Assembly: GCA_033811195.1 (NCBI GenBank)
Contig: JAPXOZ010000002.1
Span: forward strand, 1-64,000
Length of the DNA: 64,000 bases
Source: Cacconaster sp033811195
Lineage (GTDB): Bacteria; Bacteroidota; Bacteroidia; Bacteroidales; UBA932
Direction: 5' to 3'
Below, piece after piece: positions 42,677 through 52,252 of this stretch; the stretch's first letter is position 1; every line of letters begins with the position of its first letter. Both the position numbers and the translations under genes were made by a program. A model generated the notes under the pieces. It ran no database searches. It had not been told where the DNA came from and saw nothing but the letters and a program-made list of their open reading frames with translations.

Positions 42677-45600
42677 ATGCAAAGTAAAGGCGCCATCACA
42701 TTTGTGGCAATTTTGATCGGACTGGCCTGTATTTTCCAGCTGTCATTTACAGCGGTTACATACATCCACGAGAACAAAGCTTCCAGGTATGCTGAGGAAG
42801 TCGTTGTTGTAGAGCAGTCCAAGCCTTCGTTCAGCGAAATATCAGAGCTGGACAAAGCATTTTATCTTGATGGAATAAGAACAGAGGCTAAGAGCGCATA
42901 TCTCGATTCCATAGCCAACAAGAAGGTTTATTTAGGTTATACCTACAAAGAAATCAAAGAAAAAGAGCTCAACCTGGGTCTCGACCTCAAGGGTGGTATG
43001 AACGTGATGCTCCAACTTGATATGGCTGAGTTAGTACGTTCCTGCGCACGCGAAAAGACCACTCCCGAGTTTGAAGAGGCAATGGCACTCGCGAGAAGCA
43101 GAGCAGCTGAGACTCACACGGACTTCATCACTCTCTTTGCGGAGGCGTGGAATGAAGTGGCTCCAAACCAGAGAATGTCATTCGACATCGACCTTGACAA
43201 GCTTAGCGGTGATATAAAAAATAAATCAAGAGTTACCAACGAGGAGATTATATCTCTCCTTCAGGGAGAGGCAGATGCCGTTATCAATAATTCATATACC
43301 GTTGTAGAGAGACGTATCAACCAATTTGGTGTTGCACAGCCCAACATTCAGAAGATCGCCCGCACAGGCAGAATTCTTGTAGAACTTCCCGGTGTAAAAG
43401 AGCCCGAGCGTGTAAGAAAACTTCTCCAGGGTACCGCATCTCTCGAATTCTGGCAGACATACATATATCAGGAAATACAACCTTTCCTCATTGAGCTCAA
43501 CAATGAAATCCGCGAACGCAATGAAGCACTTGAGGCGGAAGCAGGCGTAACAGAACCTAAAGAACCTGTAGATAGTGAACTTAAGAGCATTGAAGAGGAG
43601 CTTGCAGCAGCAACCGGTGACGTGAGCACTAGCGTTTCTGCTGCGGAGAAAGCCAACCCTCTTTTCGCAAAGCTCCAGCCATTAGGCGGTAATACAGCTT
43701 GTCTTGGTCTTGCACACTATCGTGATACCGCAGCCATTAACGCATGGTTCCGCGAGACTCATATCGAGTTTCCCAACGACTTTGTACCCGCATGGAGCTT
43801 CAAGGCATTCAGTGGTCCCGGCGTAGAGCTTGACACCTACTACGAACTTGTAGCTCTCAAGGATATAGCCGGAAAAGGTGCAGTTCTGGATGGATCGGTT
43901 ATCACTTCTGCAAGAGTCAACTACAACCAGATGACTGCTGCCGCAGAGGTGAGCATGACAATGAATAGTGCCGGTGCTGCCAGATGGGAGGTTATTACCG
44001 AGCAAAATATAGGTAAGCAGATTGCTATTGTAATGGATGGTTCCGTATATTCATACCCTAACGTACAGAACAAGATTTCCGGAGGTAACTCACAGATTAC
44101 GGGAAGGTTTACTCAGGCCGAGGCCGATGACCTTGCTACTGTGCTTAAGTCAGGAAAACTCTCAACTCCTGCACGCATAGTTCAGGAGCAGGTTGTAGGC
44201 CCTTCACTCGGTAGCGCATCCATTAGATCGGGTATGATCTCATTTGCACTTGCGTTCCTTCTTGTTCTGATCTATATGGCACTCTTCTACAGGAGAGCCG
44301 GTATCTATGCAGATATAGCACTGCTATGTAACGTACTTTTCCTCTTCGGCGCACTTGTCTCATTTGGTGCAGTGCTTACATTGCCCGGTATTGCAGGTTT
44401 GGTGTTGACGATGGGTATGGCAGTCGATGCTAACGTTATCATATATGAGCGTGTTAAAGAGGAGCTCAGAGCGGGTAAGGCACTCCGTCTGGCTATTGCT
44501 GACGGTTACAAGAATGCCTATTCGGCTATCATAGATGGTCAGCTAACCACTATAATTACAGGTATTATACTTTACTTCTTCGGTTCCGGTGCAGTGAAGG
44601 GTTTTGCGGCCGTATTGATCATTGGTATAATTACTTCAGTACTGACCTCTATCTTTATTTCCCGTCTCTGCATGGAGGCAAGACTCAAGAGAAATAAAGA
44701 TATTTCTTTCGATACTTCCGCAACAAAGAATTTTCTCAAGGATACCCGAATCAACTTCCTCGGCATGAGAAAGTGGGCATACATTATCTCAGGTGTTGTA
44801 TGTTTGCTTTGTTTTGTATCCTTCTTCACAAAGGGTTTTACCTTTGGTGTGGATTTCAGCGGAGGACGTACTTATGTGGTAAGGTTTGATGCTCCGGTAA
44901 CTCCTGAGGAGGTACGCGCAGCCACAATGGAGGAATTCGGAGAAGCTGCAGAGGTAAAACAATTCGGAGGTGCCAGCCAAATGAGGATTACCACCAAATA
45001 TAAAGTGAATGATCAGTCTCAGGAGGTTGATAAGGAAGTAGAGCTTAAACTTTATGAGGCCCTCAAGGATTTTTATGCAACACCTCTCACTATTGATGGC
45101 TTCACATCGACTCTCGACAACCCCAATGGTATTATAAGTTCGGACCGTGTGGATGCATCTGTTGCAAGCGAAATGCAGAGAGATGCAATCATCGCTGTTG
45201 TGCTTTCCCTAATTGCTATCTTCGGTTATATTGCAATAAGATTCCGCAACTGGACCTGGGGTTTTGGTGGTGTTACTTCACTTATTCACAACACCATCAT
45301 AGTAGTGGGATTCTTCTCAATTTTTACAGGTGTTCTTCCCTTTACCCTCGACGTCGACCAGCAGTTCATTGCAGCGGTACTGACCATTATAGGTTACTCT
45401 ATCAATGATAACGTGGTGATCTTCGACCGTATACGCGAATACAGGGGCCTCTATCCTAATCGTCCTCTTCATCAGAATGTCAATGAGGCTCTGAATAGTA
45501 CCCTTTCCAGAACAATCAATACCGCCCTCACAACCCTGATTGTACTTGTCGCAATCGCGATTTTCGGCGGCGAGAGCATTCGCGGTTTTTCAGTGGCGCT

Positions 45601-45712
45601 GGCACTCGGTGTTGCGGTAGGTACTTACGCCTCCATCTTCGTGGGAACTCCGGTTATGTATGATCTTAATGCTCGCAAGGATAAGAAACTCGCAGCAACA
45701 AAGAAGAAATAA
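42677..45712 (+). CDS. secDF: Fused protein translocase subunit SecDF
   Basis: A 1011-residue fusion of SecD and SecF, the form typical of Bacteroidetes. It uses the proton gradient to pull secreted proteins through SecYEG. The SecD half has an N-terminal membrane segment, the NLGLDLKGGMNVMLQLDM motif near residue 95, a large periplasmic P1 domain with a low-complexity insert rich in Glu/Ala (about 275-320), and the D5 motif GMAVDANVIIYERVKEEL. The SecF half begins near 700 with FGVDFSGGRTYVVRFD and has GYSINDNVVIFDRIRE. Monocistronic, followed by a strong terminator. Confidence 0.97.
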   Translation: MQSKGAITFVAILIGLACIFQLSFTAVTYIHENKASRYAEEVVVVEQSKPSFSEISELDKAFYLDGIRTEAKSAYLDSIANKKVYLGYTYKEIKEKELNLGLDLKGGMNVMLQLDMAELVRSCAREKTTPEFEEAMALARSRAAETHTDFITLFAEAWNEVAPNQRMSFDIDLDKLSGDIKNKSRVTNEEIISLLQGEADAVINNSYTVVERRINQFGVAQPNIQKIARTGRILVELPGVKEPERVRKLLQGTASLEFWQTYIYQEIQPFLIELNNEIRERNEALEAEAGVTEPKEPVDSELKSIEEELAAATGDVSTSVSAAEKANPLFAKLQPLGGNTACLGLAHYRDTAAINAWFRETHIEFPNDFVPAWSFKAFSGPGVELDTYYELVALKDIAGKGAVLDGSVITSARVNYNQMTAAAEVSMTMNSAGAARWEVITEQNIGKQIAIVMDGSVYSYPNVQNKISGGNSQITGRFTQAEADDLATVLKSGKLSTPARIVQEQVVGPSLGSASIRSGMISFALAFLLVLIYMALFYRRAGIYADIALLCNVLFLFGALVSFGAVLTLPGIAGLVLTMGMAVDANVIIYERVKEELRAGKALRLAIADGYKNAYSAIIDGQLTTIITGIILYFFGSGAVKGFAAVLIIGIITSVLTSIFISRLCMEARLKRNKDISFDTSATKNFLKDTRINFLGMRKWAYIISGVVCLLCFVSFFTKGFTFGVDFSGGRTYVVRFDAPVTPEEVRAATMEEFGEAAEVKQFGGASQMRITTKYKVNDQSQEVDKEVELKLYEALKDFYATPLTIDGFTSTLDNPNGIISSDRVDASVASEMQRDAIIAVVLSLIAIFGYIAIRFRNWTWGFGGVTSLIHNTIIVVGFFSIFTGVLPFTLDVDQQFIAAVLTIIGYSINDNVVIFDRIREYRGLYPNRPLHQNVNEALNSTLSRTINTALTTLIVLVAIAIFGGESIRGFSVALALGVAVGTYASIFVGTPVMYDLNARKDKKLAATKKK

Positions 45713-45739
45713 TTTTCCAAAAGAATAATTTTAATTTCA

Positions 45740-45774
45740 AATAAGAGCAAATCTTCGGTTTGCTCTTATTTTTT
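45740..45774 (+). terminator. Terminator of secDF
   Basis: AATAAGAGCAAA (45740-45751) pairs with TTTGCTCTTATT (45759-45770), loop TCTTCGG, then T-run. The tnaA -7 element begins 1 bp after the T-run. Confidence 0.92.
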
Positions 45775-45775
45775 G

Positions 45776-45783
45776 TAACTTTG
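45776..45783 (+). promoter_or_regulatory. -7 element for tryptophanase gene
   Basis: TAACTTTG directly after the secDF terminator; predicted start near 45790, about 22 nt before the ATG. The terminator's right arm occupies the -33 area. Confidence 0.6.
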
Positions 45784-45811
45784 TCGCCGTTAAATATTAA
45801 AAAATATAATT

Positions 45812-47191
45812 ATGCAGTTACCTTTTGCAGAATCTTATAAGATAAAGACAGTTGAAAACCTTAAGCGCAGCACAAGGGCAGAGAGAGAAAAATGGATCGC
45901 AGAGGCAAAATACAACCTTTTTAATCTCAAGAGCGACTACGTATTTATCGATCTGCTGACAGATTCCGGTACCGGCGCCATGAGTGACAAACAATGGGCG
46001 GCAATTATGGAAGGCGACGAAAGTTATGCCGGTGCAAGGTCCTATTATGCCCTTAAAGAGTCGATTGAGGAGGTTACGGGGTTCAGGTATTTCATCCCTA
46101 CCCATCAAGGCAGAGCGGCTGAAAATGTGCTTTTCTCGGCAATCATCAAAGAGCGAGACATTCTCCCCGGTAATTCGCATTTTGATACAACAAAAGGTCA
46201 CATTGAGTTTCGCAAGGCTTATGCAATTGACTGTACTATCGATGAAGCCAAAGATACCGAACTCGAGATTCCTTTTAAGGGCAATATAGATCTTGATAAA
46301 CTTGAGAATGTTTTAAAAAGCAATCCGGTAGAGAAGATTCCTGCAATCGTACTTACGGTGACCAACAATACAGCCGGAGGTCAACCTGTATCGATGGCAA
46401 ATGTCAAGGGCGTAGCAGCTCTGGCAAAGAAATATGGCGTGAAACTGCTGATCGACTCAGCCCGTTTTGCCGAAAACGCCTATTTTATAAAGACCCGCGA
46501 AGAGGGCTATCGGGATAAGGATATCAGGGAGATTACCCGTGAAATGTTTTCATACGCAGATATGATGACAATGTCCTCCAAGAAGGACGCTATCGTCAAC
46601 ATAGGTGGCTTTGTGGCTTTTAGGACTGAAGAAGATATGCAGAAATGTCACATGTACTGCATCATGAACGAAGGTTATCTAACATACGGAGGCCAGGCCG
46701 GTAGGGATATGAATGCTCTTGCACAGGGATTGCGCGAAGGTACCGAGTTTGATTACCTTGAAACACGTATCAGGCAGGTGGAGTATCTTGGAAAAAAACT
46801 GGACGAGTACGGCATTCCTTACCAGAGACCCGCAGGTGGACATGCAATTTTTGTAGATGCGAAAAAGATCCTCACAATGGTTCCCAAAGAGGAATTTATA
46901 GCTCAGACACTCGGTATTGAACTTTACTTGGAAGCCGGTATCCGCAGTGTTGAGATAGGAGCGCTTTTGGCGGACCGTGATCCTGTGACCAAAGAAAATC
47001 GCTATCCAGCACTTGAGTTGCTACGTCTGGCTATTCCCCGTCGCGTCTATACCAACAATCATATTGATTACATCGCTGCTGCTCTCAAAAATGTATATGA
47101 CCGCAGAGAGAACATTACCCGGGGCTACGTCATTACCAAGGAGCTGCCCATTATGAGACACTTTACGATTGAGCTGGAAAAAGCAGAGTAG
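45812..47191 (+). CDS. tnaA: Tryptophanase
   Basis: A 459-residue PLP beta-eliminating lyase that converts tryptophan to indole, pyruvate and ammonia. PLP-lysine is Lys258 in MSSKKDAIVNIGG. FIDLLTDSGTGAMS, PTHQGRAAEN, NTAGGQPVSMAN and DSARFAENAYFIK are family signatures. The close relative tyrosine phenol-lyase has Arg at the position of Ile382 (IRSVEIGALL); Ile and the tryptophanase-like DSARFAENAYF argue for tryptophanase. No tnaC-like leader peptide is seen in the short leader. No adjacent transporter. Confidence 0.9.
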   Translation: MQLPFAESYKIKTVENLKRSTRAEREKWIAEAKYNLFNLKSDYVFIDLLTDSGTGAMSDKQWAAIMEGDESYAGARSYYALKESIEEVTGFRYFIPTHQGRAAENVLFSAIIKERDILPGNSHFDTTKGHIEFRKAYAIDCTIDEAKDTELEIPFKGNIDLDKLENVLKSNPVEKIPAIVLTVTNNTAGGQPVSMANVKGVAALAKKYGVKLLIDSARFAENAYFIKTREEGYRDKDIREITREMFSYADMMTMSSKKDAIVNIGGFVAFRTEEDMQKCHMYCIMNEGYLTYGGQAGRDMNALAQGLREGTEFDYLETRIRQVEYLGKKLDEYGIPYQRPAGGHAIFVDAKKILTMVPKEEFIAQTLGIELYLEAGIRSVEIGALLADRDPVTKENRYPALELLRLAIPRRVYTNNHIDYIAAALKNVYDRRENITRGYVITKELPIMRHFTIELEKAE

Positions 47192-47202
47192 TAGTGCGCG
47201 TT

Positions 47203-47276
47203 ACAGGGTTCGAGTTGCAGGTTGAGGTTATGAGTTCTGAGTAGCCAACAGCCAATGGCTAACGGCCAAAAGCAAT
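47203..47276. repeat. Degenerate repeat tract after tnaA
   Basis: Between convergent tnaA and a lipoprotein gene: 'GGGTTCGAGTTGCAGGTTGAGG', GAGTTCTGAGTA (47232-47243, the inverted form of the ACTCAGAACT core), then AGCCAACAGCCAATGGCTAACGGCC units. It is sense-oriented in the tnaA 3' region, the same relative orientation as the other three loci. Confidence 0.65.
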
Positions 47277-47285
47277 ACACCAATA

Positions 47286-47891
47286 TCACTTCTTTGGTTT
47301 CTCTTCTTCCGATTTCGCAACAAAGACTCTTCCGAAAGCATCTTCGATGCGGACCTCGAAGTTTGGTAATTTTGTAGGTCTATCTTGATCAATATAGTTC
47401 AATAAAAGGCTGCGTACATATAAAAAACCATCACCTAGTGCGTTATTATAATAGCTGAGCATAATATCGCCATACCTGATATCAGATAATTGCTTTGTAA
47501 TATAATGATTACACTCTTTAGGCATATATTCGATTTTAAGTAAGTCATTCAAAGACTCTCCTGCAAGATGGTTTTCATCAAAATCTTCCAATGTGATTAC
47601 ATCTATTTTAGTTATTCTCCAATCGACTGCACTATAAGGAAACCACCACTTCGTTTTATGACGACGTCCCTTAATAACCAAGCTTGTGTCAATTGCGGTG
47701 TAAAACTGCCGACTCTCAGCATCAAATGTCAAATCTTTAGTACAATGTGGAAATATTACAAAACCGTGAAGTATGCTGATACTATCTACCTTATAAATAT
47801 GCTCTATCTCCGCCTCAAAATTCTCATAAAAACAGCTTGATAGGCTAAACACGCCTAACGCTGTTAAAAGTATAAACTTGAGTTTCTTCAT
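47286..47891 (-). CDS. Lipoprotein of unknown function
   Basis: A 201-residue lipoprotein (lipobox SLSSC, Cys20) with a mostly beta-type mature domain of irregular strands (IYKVDSISILHGFVIFPHC, FYTAIDTSLVIKG, DIMLSYYNNALGDGFLYVRSLLLNYI) and a Lys/Glu-rich tail. I do not recognise the family. It is isolated, flanked on both sides by members of the ACTCAGAACT repeat family in inverted orientation to each other. Confidence 0.75.
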   Translation of the reverse strand: MKKLKFILLTALGVFSLSSCFYENFEAEIEHIYKVDSISILHGFVIFPHCTKDLTFDAESRQFYTAIDTSLVIKGRRHKTKWWFPYSAVDWRITKIDVITLEDFDENHLAGESLNDLLKIEYMPKECNHYITKQLSDIRYGDIMLSYYNNALGDGFLYVRSLLLNYIDQDRPTKLPNFEVRIEDAFGRVFVAKSEEEKPKK

Positions 47892-47969
47892 AGGGTGTTT
47901 TGTTAATTATCTTCAATACCATTAAAAGGGCAGCTATAGTTTCACAACCCACATTATAGCACACTGAAC

Positions 47970-48054
47970 CCATACTCTGGAATTACTCAGAACTACATAC
48001 TCAATACTAGAAACTATCTCGCACCACTACACACTACATATTTCCAACTACATA
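47970..48054. repeat. Degenerate ACTC/ATACT repeat tract after the DUF2723 gene
   Basis: Contains ATACTCTGG, ACTCAGAACT (47985-47994), ACATACTCAATACTAG and CTACACACTACATA..CAACTACATACTATA, ending at the stop codon of the leftward gene. The CCAACTACA..ACTATA segment also matches the tract after frdB, so the two loci are homologous over more than the core. Confidence 0.7.
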
Positions 48055-51000
48055 CTATAATTCTACTAACCGGCGTCTGATTGAGTTGGCAAACTCTTTC
48101 TGATCATATCGTTCAAAAATATTCATCACATAGTAGAGCAGAGTCACATTTGTATCCAGTTCTCTATTTGAGAGAACATCGTTGCCGTAAGGCGTGCCAA
48201 AGAATCTGGCCATTATTAAGGTCTCTTCCACAAATTGATCGGCGATCTCTATTGCCTTTTGGCTCTTACCTATAATCAGGTATTGTTCTATTGTCTCCAT
48301 AATAGAATACTCATTGATAGAGTGCAAAAATGAGATATTGTAAGGAAAATTCTTCCTTGGCATGACATCGACAGCCATATCCAGTAATGTTTCTGCCTGT
48401 TGAGTCTTTCCGTTCTCTATAAGTTTTCTCGAAACTTTGGAAAACATCTCTCTTATCGGCTGTACGGCCATAAACGAGTAGATGTTCTGGTAATCCACAT
48501 GGATTGTGGTGTCTTTGAGCGAATCAAACCTGTATGTCTCAGTGAGAATTTTGTGCGCCTTATCTTCGTCTATCTGAGGATTTTCACGATAGTCGGGGGT
48601 ATATATGGGTACAAATTTGTTAGCCATACCGTCCACCTGGAGCCAATTCTCCAGACCCAGATTCAGGTCGGTTCCGGTTGTAACACAGTAAATCGGTCTA
48701 TCCCATTCGTAAGTGGAAAGGAAGTCTAGGATTATAAGCGAGGTCTTACCTATCCTATCGGCGTTAATATTGAGCACTACGGTGTCTACGATCTTATCAT
48801 AATCCTTTTCAGCTACAATCCCATACTTTTTGACATTCTCTTTATTGACGGGAATTAACAACTGTTTGGCGGGAAGGAAGTCAGTTTTGCCATCGGAAAG
48901 TTTGTACTGCGGATTGCGGAAAATTTCCATTGCTTGTGAGGCAAGGATAGGCCTCTCTATAGCGTTGATTACATATGGGTAGTCGTTTGTACCATAGAGA
49001 TACTGGATTCTCGGGATCGTTATTTTCAGAGGATCTGATTCATATTGTCTGCACTGCATCTGATCTATGTACCAGTCGGTGCCGAGAAGAGATGTGTTAA
49101 CTATGCGCACATCCGTACGTACTCCCTCTACCTCCTGTTGATACCAGAGAGGGAAGGTGTCGTTGTCTCCATAGGTAATCAAGATGGCATTGGGGTCCGT
49201 ACCGGCAAGGAAATTATATCCCCAGTCATTTGCCGTATAGCGTCCGCTGCGATCGTGATCATCCCAGTTTTCGCATCCCATCAGTATGGCTACGCAGAGA
49301 GAAAGAGTTGTAGCTACTCCAGCACCTGCTATGGCAGCACCACCCTCTTCTTTTTTATGGAGTTTTTCAATCCAGCTCTGAATAGCCATCACCGCCAAAC
49401 CTATCCAAATGGCGAAAACATAGAATGAACCCGCATAAGCGTAGTCACGTTCGCGTACCTGGAATGGGGGCTGGTTTAAGTATACCACAATAGCGATTCC
49501 TGTGAGGATAAAAAGTAACGAGGTTACCCAGCAGTTGCGTCCGTCTTTGCGCAGTTGGAAGAAAAAACCTATAAGACCGAGTATCAGAGGGAGGAAATAG
49601 TAATGATTTTTAGCCCTATTGTTTTTGAGGATCTCCGGTGCATGGGACTGGTCTCCCAGACGCAGTTCGTCAATAAATCCTATACCGCTCTCCCAGTTGC
49701 CGGAAATCAGGTCAGAGGGCTCTTGTCCGTGAAAATCGTTCTGTCTTCCGACAAAATTCCACATAAAGTAGCGGAAGTACATATAATTGAGCTGGTAATC
49801 GAAGAAAAACCTCAGGTTGTCTTTGAATTTAGGCATCTGTATTGCCTTTTTTTCACCCCTGACAGTTACAGTGCGATTGTTCTTGACCCTAGCATAGCTA
49901 TCGTATAATGTGATATATTTTTGATCAAATGCATTCCACATCCTCGGGAAGAACATTTTTGTTCCCGAAGGAAAAACGACTTCTATATTTTCTGCCTTGT
50001 AGTAACGACCGTTCAATGGTGTGTAGTATCCAACCATTTTGGTATCGTAAGGAGATGTATAGGCCTGTCCGTAAATAATCGGATTGCTACCATACTGCTC
50101 ACGGCTGAGATATCTCACGAGGGTATAGGGATTGTCAGGCTGATACTCGTTAGTCGGAGTATTTGCACTTGCTCGGATGACCACAACAGCAAAGGTCGAA
50201 AAACCTATAAGGATAGTGGTAAAAGAGAGTACAATAGTGTGCAAAATCGCCTTTTCCTTCCTCCTGAACCGATACATCGCGAAAAAGCAGGCTGAAAAGA
50301 GCAGTACTAGGAATATCACAGCACCCAGATTAAATGGAGCTCCAAAACCGTTGACAAATAATCTGTCAAAGAAAGCGGCAATCCTGGGCAGATACTGAAC
50401 AATACCGATCATAACAGCGATAATGATTGCACCCGAGAGTAGTAATACTCCTATGGCGGTTTTCCAGTTGATTTTCTTTGATTTTTTGTAATAAATGATG
50501 AAAGTTATGGCGGGAATTGCAAGAAGGTTGAGCAGATGCACTCCTATGGAGAGACCCATCAGGAACGAAATCAAAATAATCCATCGGTTGGCATATTTGC
50601 TCTCAGCCTCTTCTTCCCATTTGAGGATTGCCCAAAAGACGACTGCCGTAAATAGGGACGACATAGCGTACACTTCAGCCTCTACTGCCGAAAACCAGAA
50701 GGTATCGGAAAAGCAATATGCAAGCGCTCCCACCACACCCGCACCATAAATGGCTATTGCATTGGCTATGGAAAGGCTTCTTTCACGCTTTTCATTGAGT
50801 CGTATACCTAGATGGACAATTGTCAGATAGAGGAAAAAAATGGTAAATGCCGAACATATTGCACTCATAGCATTGACTGCCGCCGCAGCATGCATCTTGT
50901 CAACAAACATGGTGAAGAATCTGGCAAAAAGCTGAAAAACCGGGTTACCGGGTGGATGACCGACTTCAAGTTTGTAGGAAGATGCGATAAACTCACCGCA

Positions 51001-51111
51001 ATCCCAGAAACTGGTAGTGGGCTCAATGGTCGAGAGATAGACGAAGCCTGCAACCAGTAGGATAACTAATGAAATTATCCTGTTGTAAAAAGTGAATTTC
51101 TTGAAATTCAT
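48055..51111 (-). CDS. DUF2723 (GT117-like) multi-pass membrane protein
   Basis: A 1018-residue protein with the DUF2723 N-terminal signature (YLSTIEPTTSFWDCGEFIASSYKLEVGHPPGNPVFQLFAR, residues about 25-64) and roughly ten membrane segments, followed by a large soluble C-terminal region with TPR-like helices. The DUF2723 domain is shared with TMEM260, an animal protein O-mannosyltransferase (CAZy GT117), and the acidic Asp-Glu in FWDCGE is in the place of the GT-C catalytic Asp. The bacterial protein is therefore a probable lipid-sugar-dependent glycosyltransferase acting on secreted substrates. Its acceptor is unknown. Transcribed divergently from the SUI1 gene. Confidence 0.85.
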   Translation of the reverse strand: MNFKKFTFYNRIISLVILLVAGFVYLSTIEPTTSFWDCGEFIASSYKLEVGHPPGNPVFQLFARFFTMFVDKMHAAAAVNAMSAICSAFTIFFLYLTIVHLGIRLNEKRERSLSIANAIAIYGAGVVGALAYCFSDTFWFSAVEAEVYAMSSLFTAVVFWAILKWEEEAESKYANRWIILISFLMGLSIGVHLLNLLAIPAITFIIYYKKSKKINWKTAIGVLLLSGAIIIAVMIGIVQYLPRIAAFFDRLFVNGFGAPFNLGAVIFLVLLFSACFFAMYRFRRKEKAILHTIVLSFTTILIGFSTFAVVVIRASANTPTNEYQPDNPYTLVRYLSREQYGSNPIIYGQAYTSPYDTKMVGYYTPLNGRYYKAENIEVVFPSGTKMFFPRMWNAFDQKYITLYDSYARVKNNRTVTVRGEKKAIQMPKFKDNLRFFFDYQLNYMYFRYFMWNFVGRQNDFHGQEPSDLISGNWESGIGFIDELRLGDQSHAPEILKNNRAKNHYYFLPLILGLIGFFFQLRKDGRNCWVTSLLFILTGIAIVVYLNQPPFQVRERDYAYAGSFYVFAIWIGLAVMAIQSWIEKLHKKEEGGAAIAGAGVATTLSLCVAILMGCENWDDHDRSGRYTANDWGYNFLAGTDPNAILITYGDNDTFPLWYQQEVEGVRTDVRIVNTSLLGTDWYIDQMQCRQYESDPLKITIPRIQYLYGTNDYPYVINAIERPILASQAMEIFRNPQYKLSDGKTDFLPAKQLLIPVNKENVKKYGIVAEKDYDKIVDTVVLNINADRIGKTSLIILDFLSTYEWDRPIYCVTTGTDLNLGLENWLQVDGMANKFVPIYTPDYRENPQIDEDKAHKILTETYRFDSLKDTTIHVDYQNIYSFMAVQPIREMFSKVSRKLIENGKTQQAETLLDMAVDVMPRKNFPYNISFLHSINEYSIMETIEQYLIIGKSQKAIEIADQFVEETLIMARFFGTPYGNDVLSNRELDTNVTLLYYVMNIFERYDQKEFANSIRRRLVEL

Positions 51112-51148
51112 AATATCTTTTAAAATCTATTTACTTTTTTATAGGCCT

Positions 51149-51156
51149 CAAAGTTA
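51149..51156 (-). promoter_or_regulatory. -7 element for the DUF2723 gene
   Basis: The minus strand reads TAACTTTG; predicted start near 51142, leader about 30 nt. Confidence 0.6.
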
Positions 51157-51170
51157 AAAATAATTATGAC

Positions 51171-51178
51171 TACCTTTG
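51171..51178 (+). promoter_or_regulatory. -7 element for the SUI1-hemD-rnpA-yidD unit
   Basis: TACCTTTG on the plus strand, 14 bp from the divergent -7 element. Predicted start near 51185, leader about 10 nt. Confidence 0.6.
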
Positions 51179-51194
51179 CAAAAAAAGAACCACT

Positions 51195-51542
51195 ATGTCA
51201 GACAACGACTGGAAAAGCAGATTGGGCATAGTCTTTTCAACCAATCCCGACTTCAAATATGAGACTGGCGAAAATGACGTCCCTATAGAGACACTTCCTG
51301 CGGAAAAACAACGGCTGATCATTTCAATCGACCGTCGTAACCGAGGTGGCAAGCAGGTTACTCTTGTTAAAGGCTTTGTCGGGAGTGAAGAGGATCTGTT
51401 TGCACTAGCCAAAACTCTCAAGAGTAAATGCGGTGTGGGTGGCTCAGTCAAAGAGGATGAAATCATCATTCAGGGTGATTTTCGCGATAGGATAGTCACT
51501 CTACTCCAGTTAATGGGTTACAATGCCAGAAGAGGCAACTGA
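51195..51542 (+). CDS. SUI1/eIF1-family translation factor (YciH-like)
   Basis: A 115-residue protein with the SUI1 fold: QRLIISIDRRNRGGKQVTLVKGFVGSEEDLFALAKTLKSKCGVGGSVKEDEIIIQGDFRDRIVTLL-type sequence across residues 38-110, with the conserved GxGGxxK-like turn (CGVGGSVKED). YciH/SUI1 proteins bind the small ribosomal subunit and discriminate initiator tRNA and start codon. First in a chain of five short genes. Confidence 0.92.
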   Translation: MSDNDWKSRLGIVFSTNPDFKYETGENDVPIETLPAEKQRLIISIDRRNRGGKQVTLVKGFVGSEEDLFALAKTLKSKCGVGGSVKEDEIIIQGDFRDRIVTLLQLMGYNARRGN

Positions 51543-52249
51543 TGGTTATGATTCAGGATACAATACGGAGTATAGGCGATTGCTGGCAGGGAAGCCGTCT
51601 CTCTCTGGCTACCGAGCCATATTCAATGCCCATACAGCCACTTGAGAGTGATATGATCCTCTCCATAATTGTTGCCTCCCTGCTGGTTCTTTTCATCATA
51701 TTCAACCGCAGGGTCATCAACGCGACATTCTGTTCCTTTTCAGTTTTGACAGATAAAAGGAAAATACGTGAAGTATTCAACGAGAATTACAACAATGTTT
51801 CGATACGGGTGACATTTATTATCTGTCTACCTCTACTTAGCTTCATACTTTGCAGGGCCGGAGTTGCAAAATATGGATTTCTGCTCACTTTGGCTGCTGT
51901 TGCCGGTTTTTTTATCTTCAAGCAACTCTCATTTTGGATAATGTCGTGGCTGTGGGGCAAACAGGAGGCAGTACAGAGTGTTTATCGCCTTAATTTTGCG
52001 GTTACGATAATGGTGACGCTTACTTCATTACCGGTACCGGTGATGCTGCGCATTGTGCCTGATATGGGACATATTGTGGTCTTGATAAGCCTGGGGGTGA
52101 TATTTCTAGTGTGGTATCTGCTTTACTTAATTAAAAGTATGGGAATATTTATTTCTTCAGGATTTTCGCATTTTTTAGGCTTTTTGTATCTTTGTGGCTT
52201 GGAATTGCTGCCTGTCATCCTTTTGGCAGACATAGCAGTAAGGTTTTGA
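51542..52249 (+). CDS. DUF4271 membrane protein
   Basis: A 235-residue protein with about six membrane segments (for example DMILSIIVASLLVLFIIFN, VTFIICLPLLSFILCRAGV, FSHFLGFLYLCGLELLPVILLA) and a short N-terminal hydrophilic part. The layout matches the DUF4271 family of Bacteroidetes, which has no established function. Its ATG overlaps the preceding stop (TGATG) and hemD follows 3 bp after its stop. Confidence 0.8.
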   Translation: MVMIQDTIRSIGDCWQGSRLSLATEPYSMPIQPLESDMILSIIVASLLVLFIIFNRRVINATFCSFSVLTDKRKIREVFNENYNNVSIRVTFIICLPLLSFILCRAGVAKYGFLLTLAAVAGFFIFKQLSFWIMSWLWGKQEAVQSVYRLNFAVTIMVTLTSLPVPVMLRIVPDMGHIVVLISLGVIFLVWYLLYLIKSMGIFISSGFSHFLGFLYLCGLELLPVILLADIAVRF

Positions 52250-52252
52250 TAT

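Noticed and set aside
45784..45811. TnaC-like leader peptide or attenuator before tryptophanase
   Set aside because: The predicted leader is about 22 nt and has no start codon with a Trp-containing peptide.
45812..47191. Tyrosine phenol-lyase instead of tryptophanase
   Set aside because: The position that is Arg in tyrosine phenol-lyase is Ile382, and the surrounding motifs follow tryptophanase.
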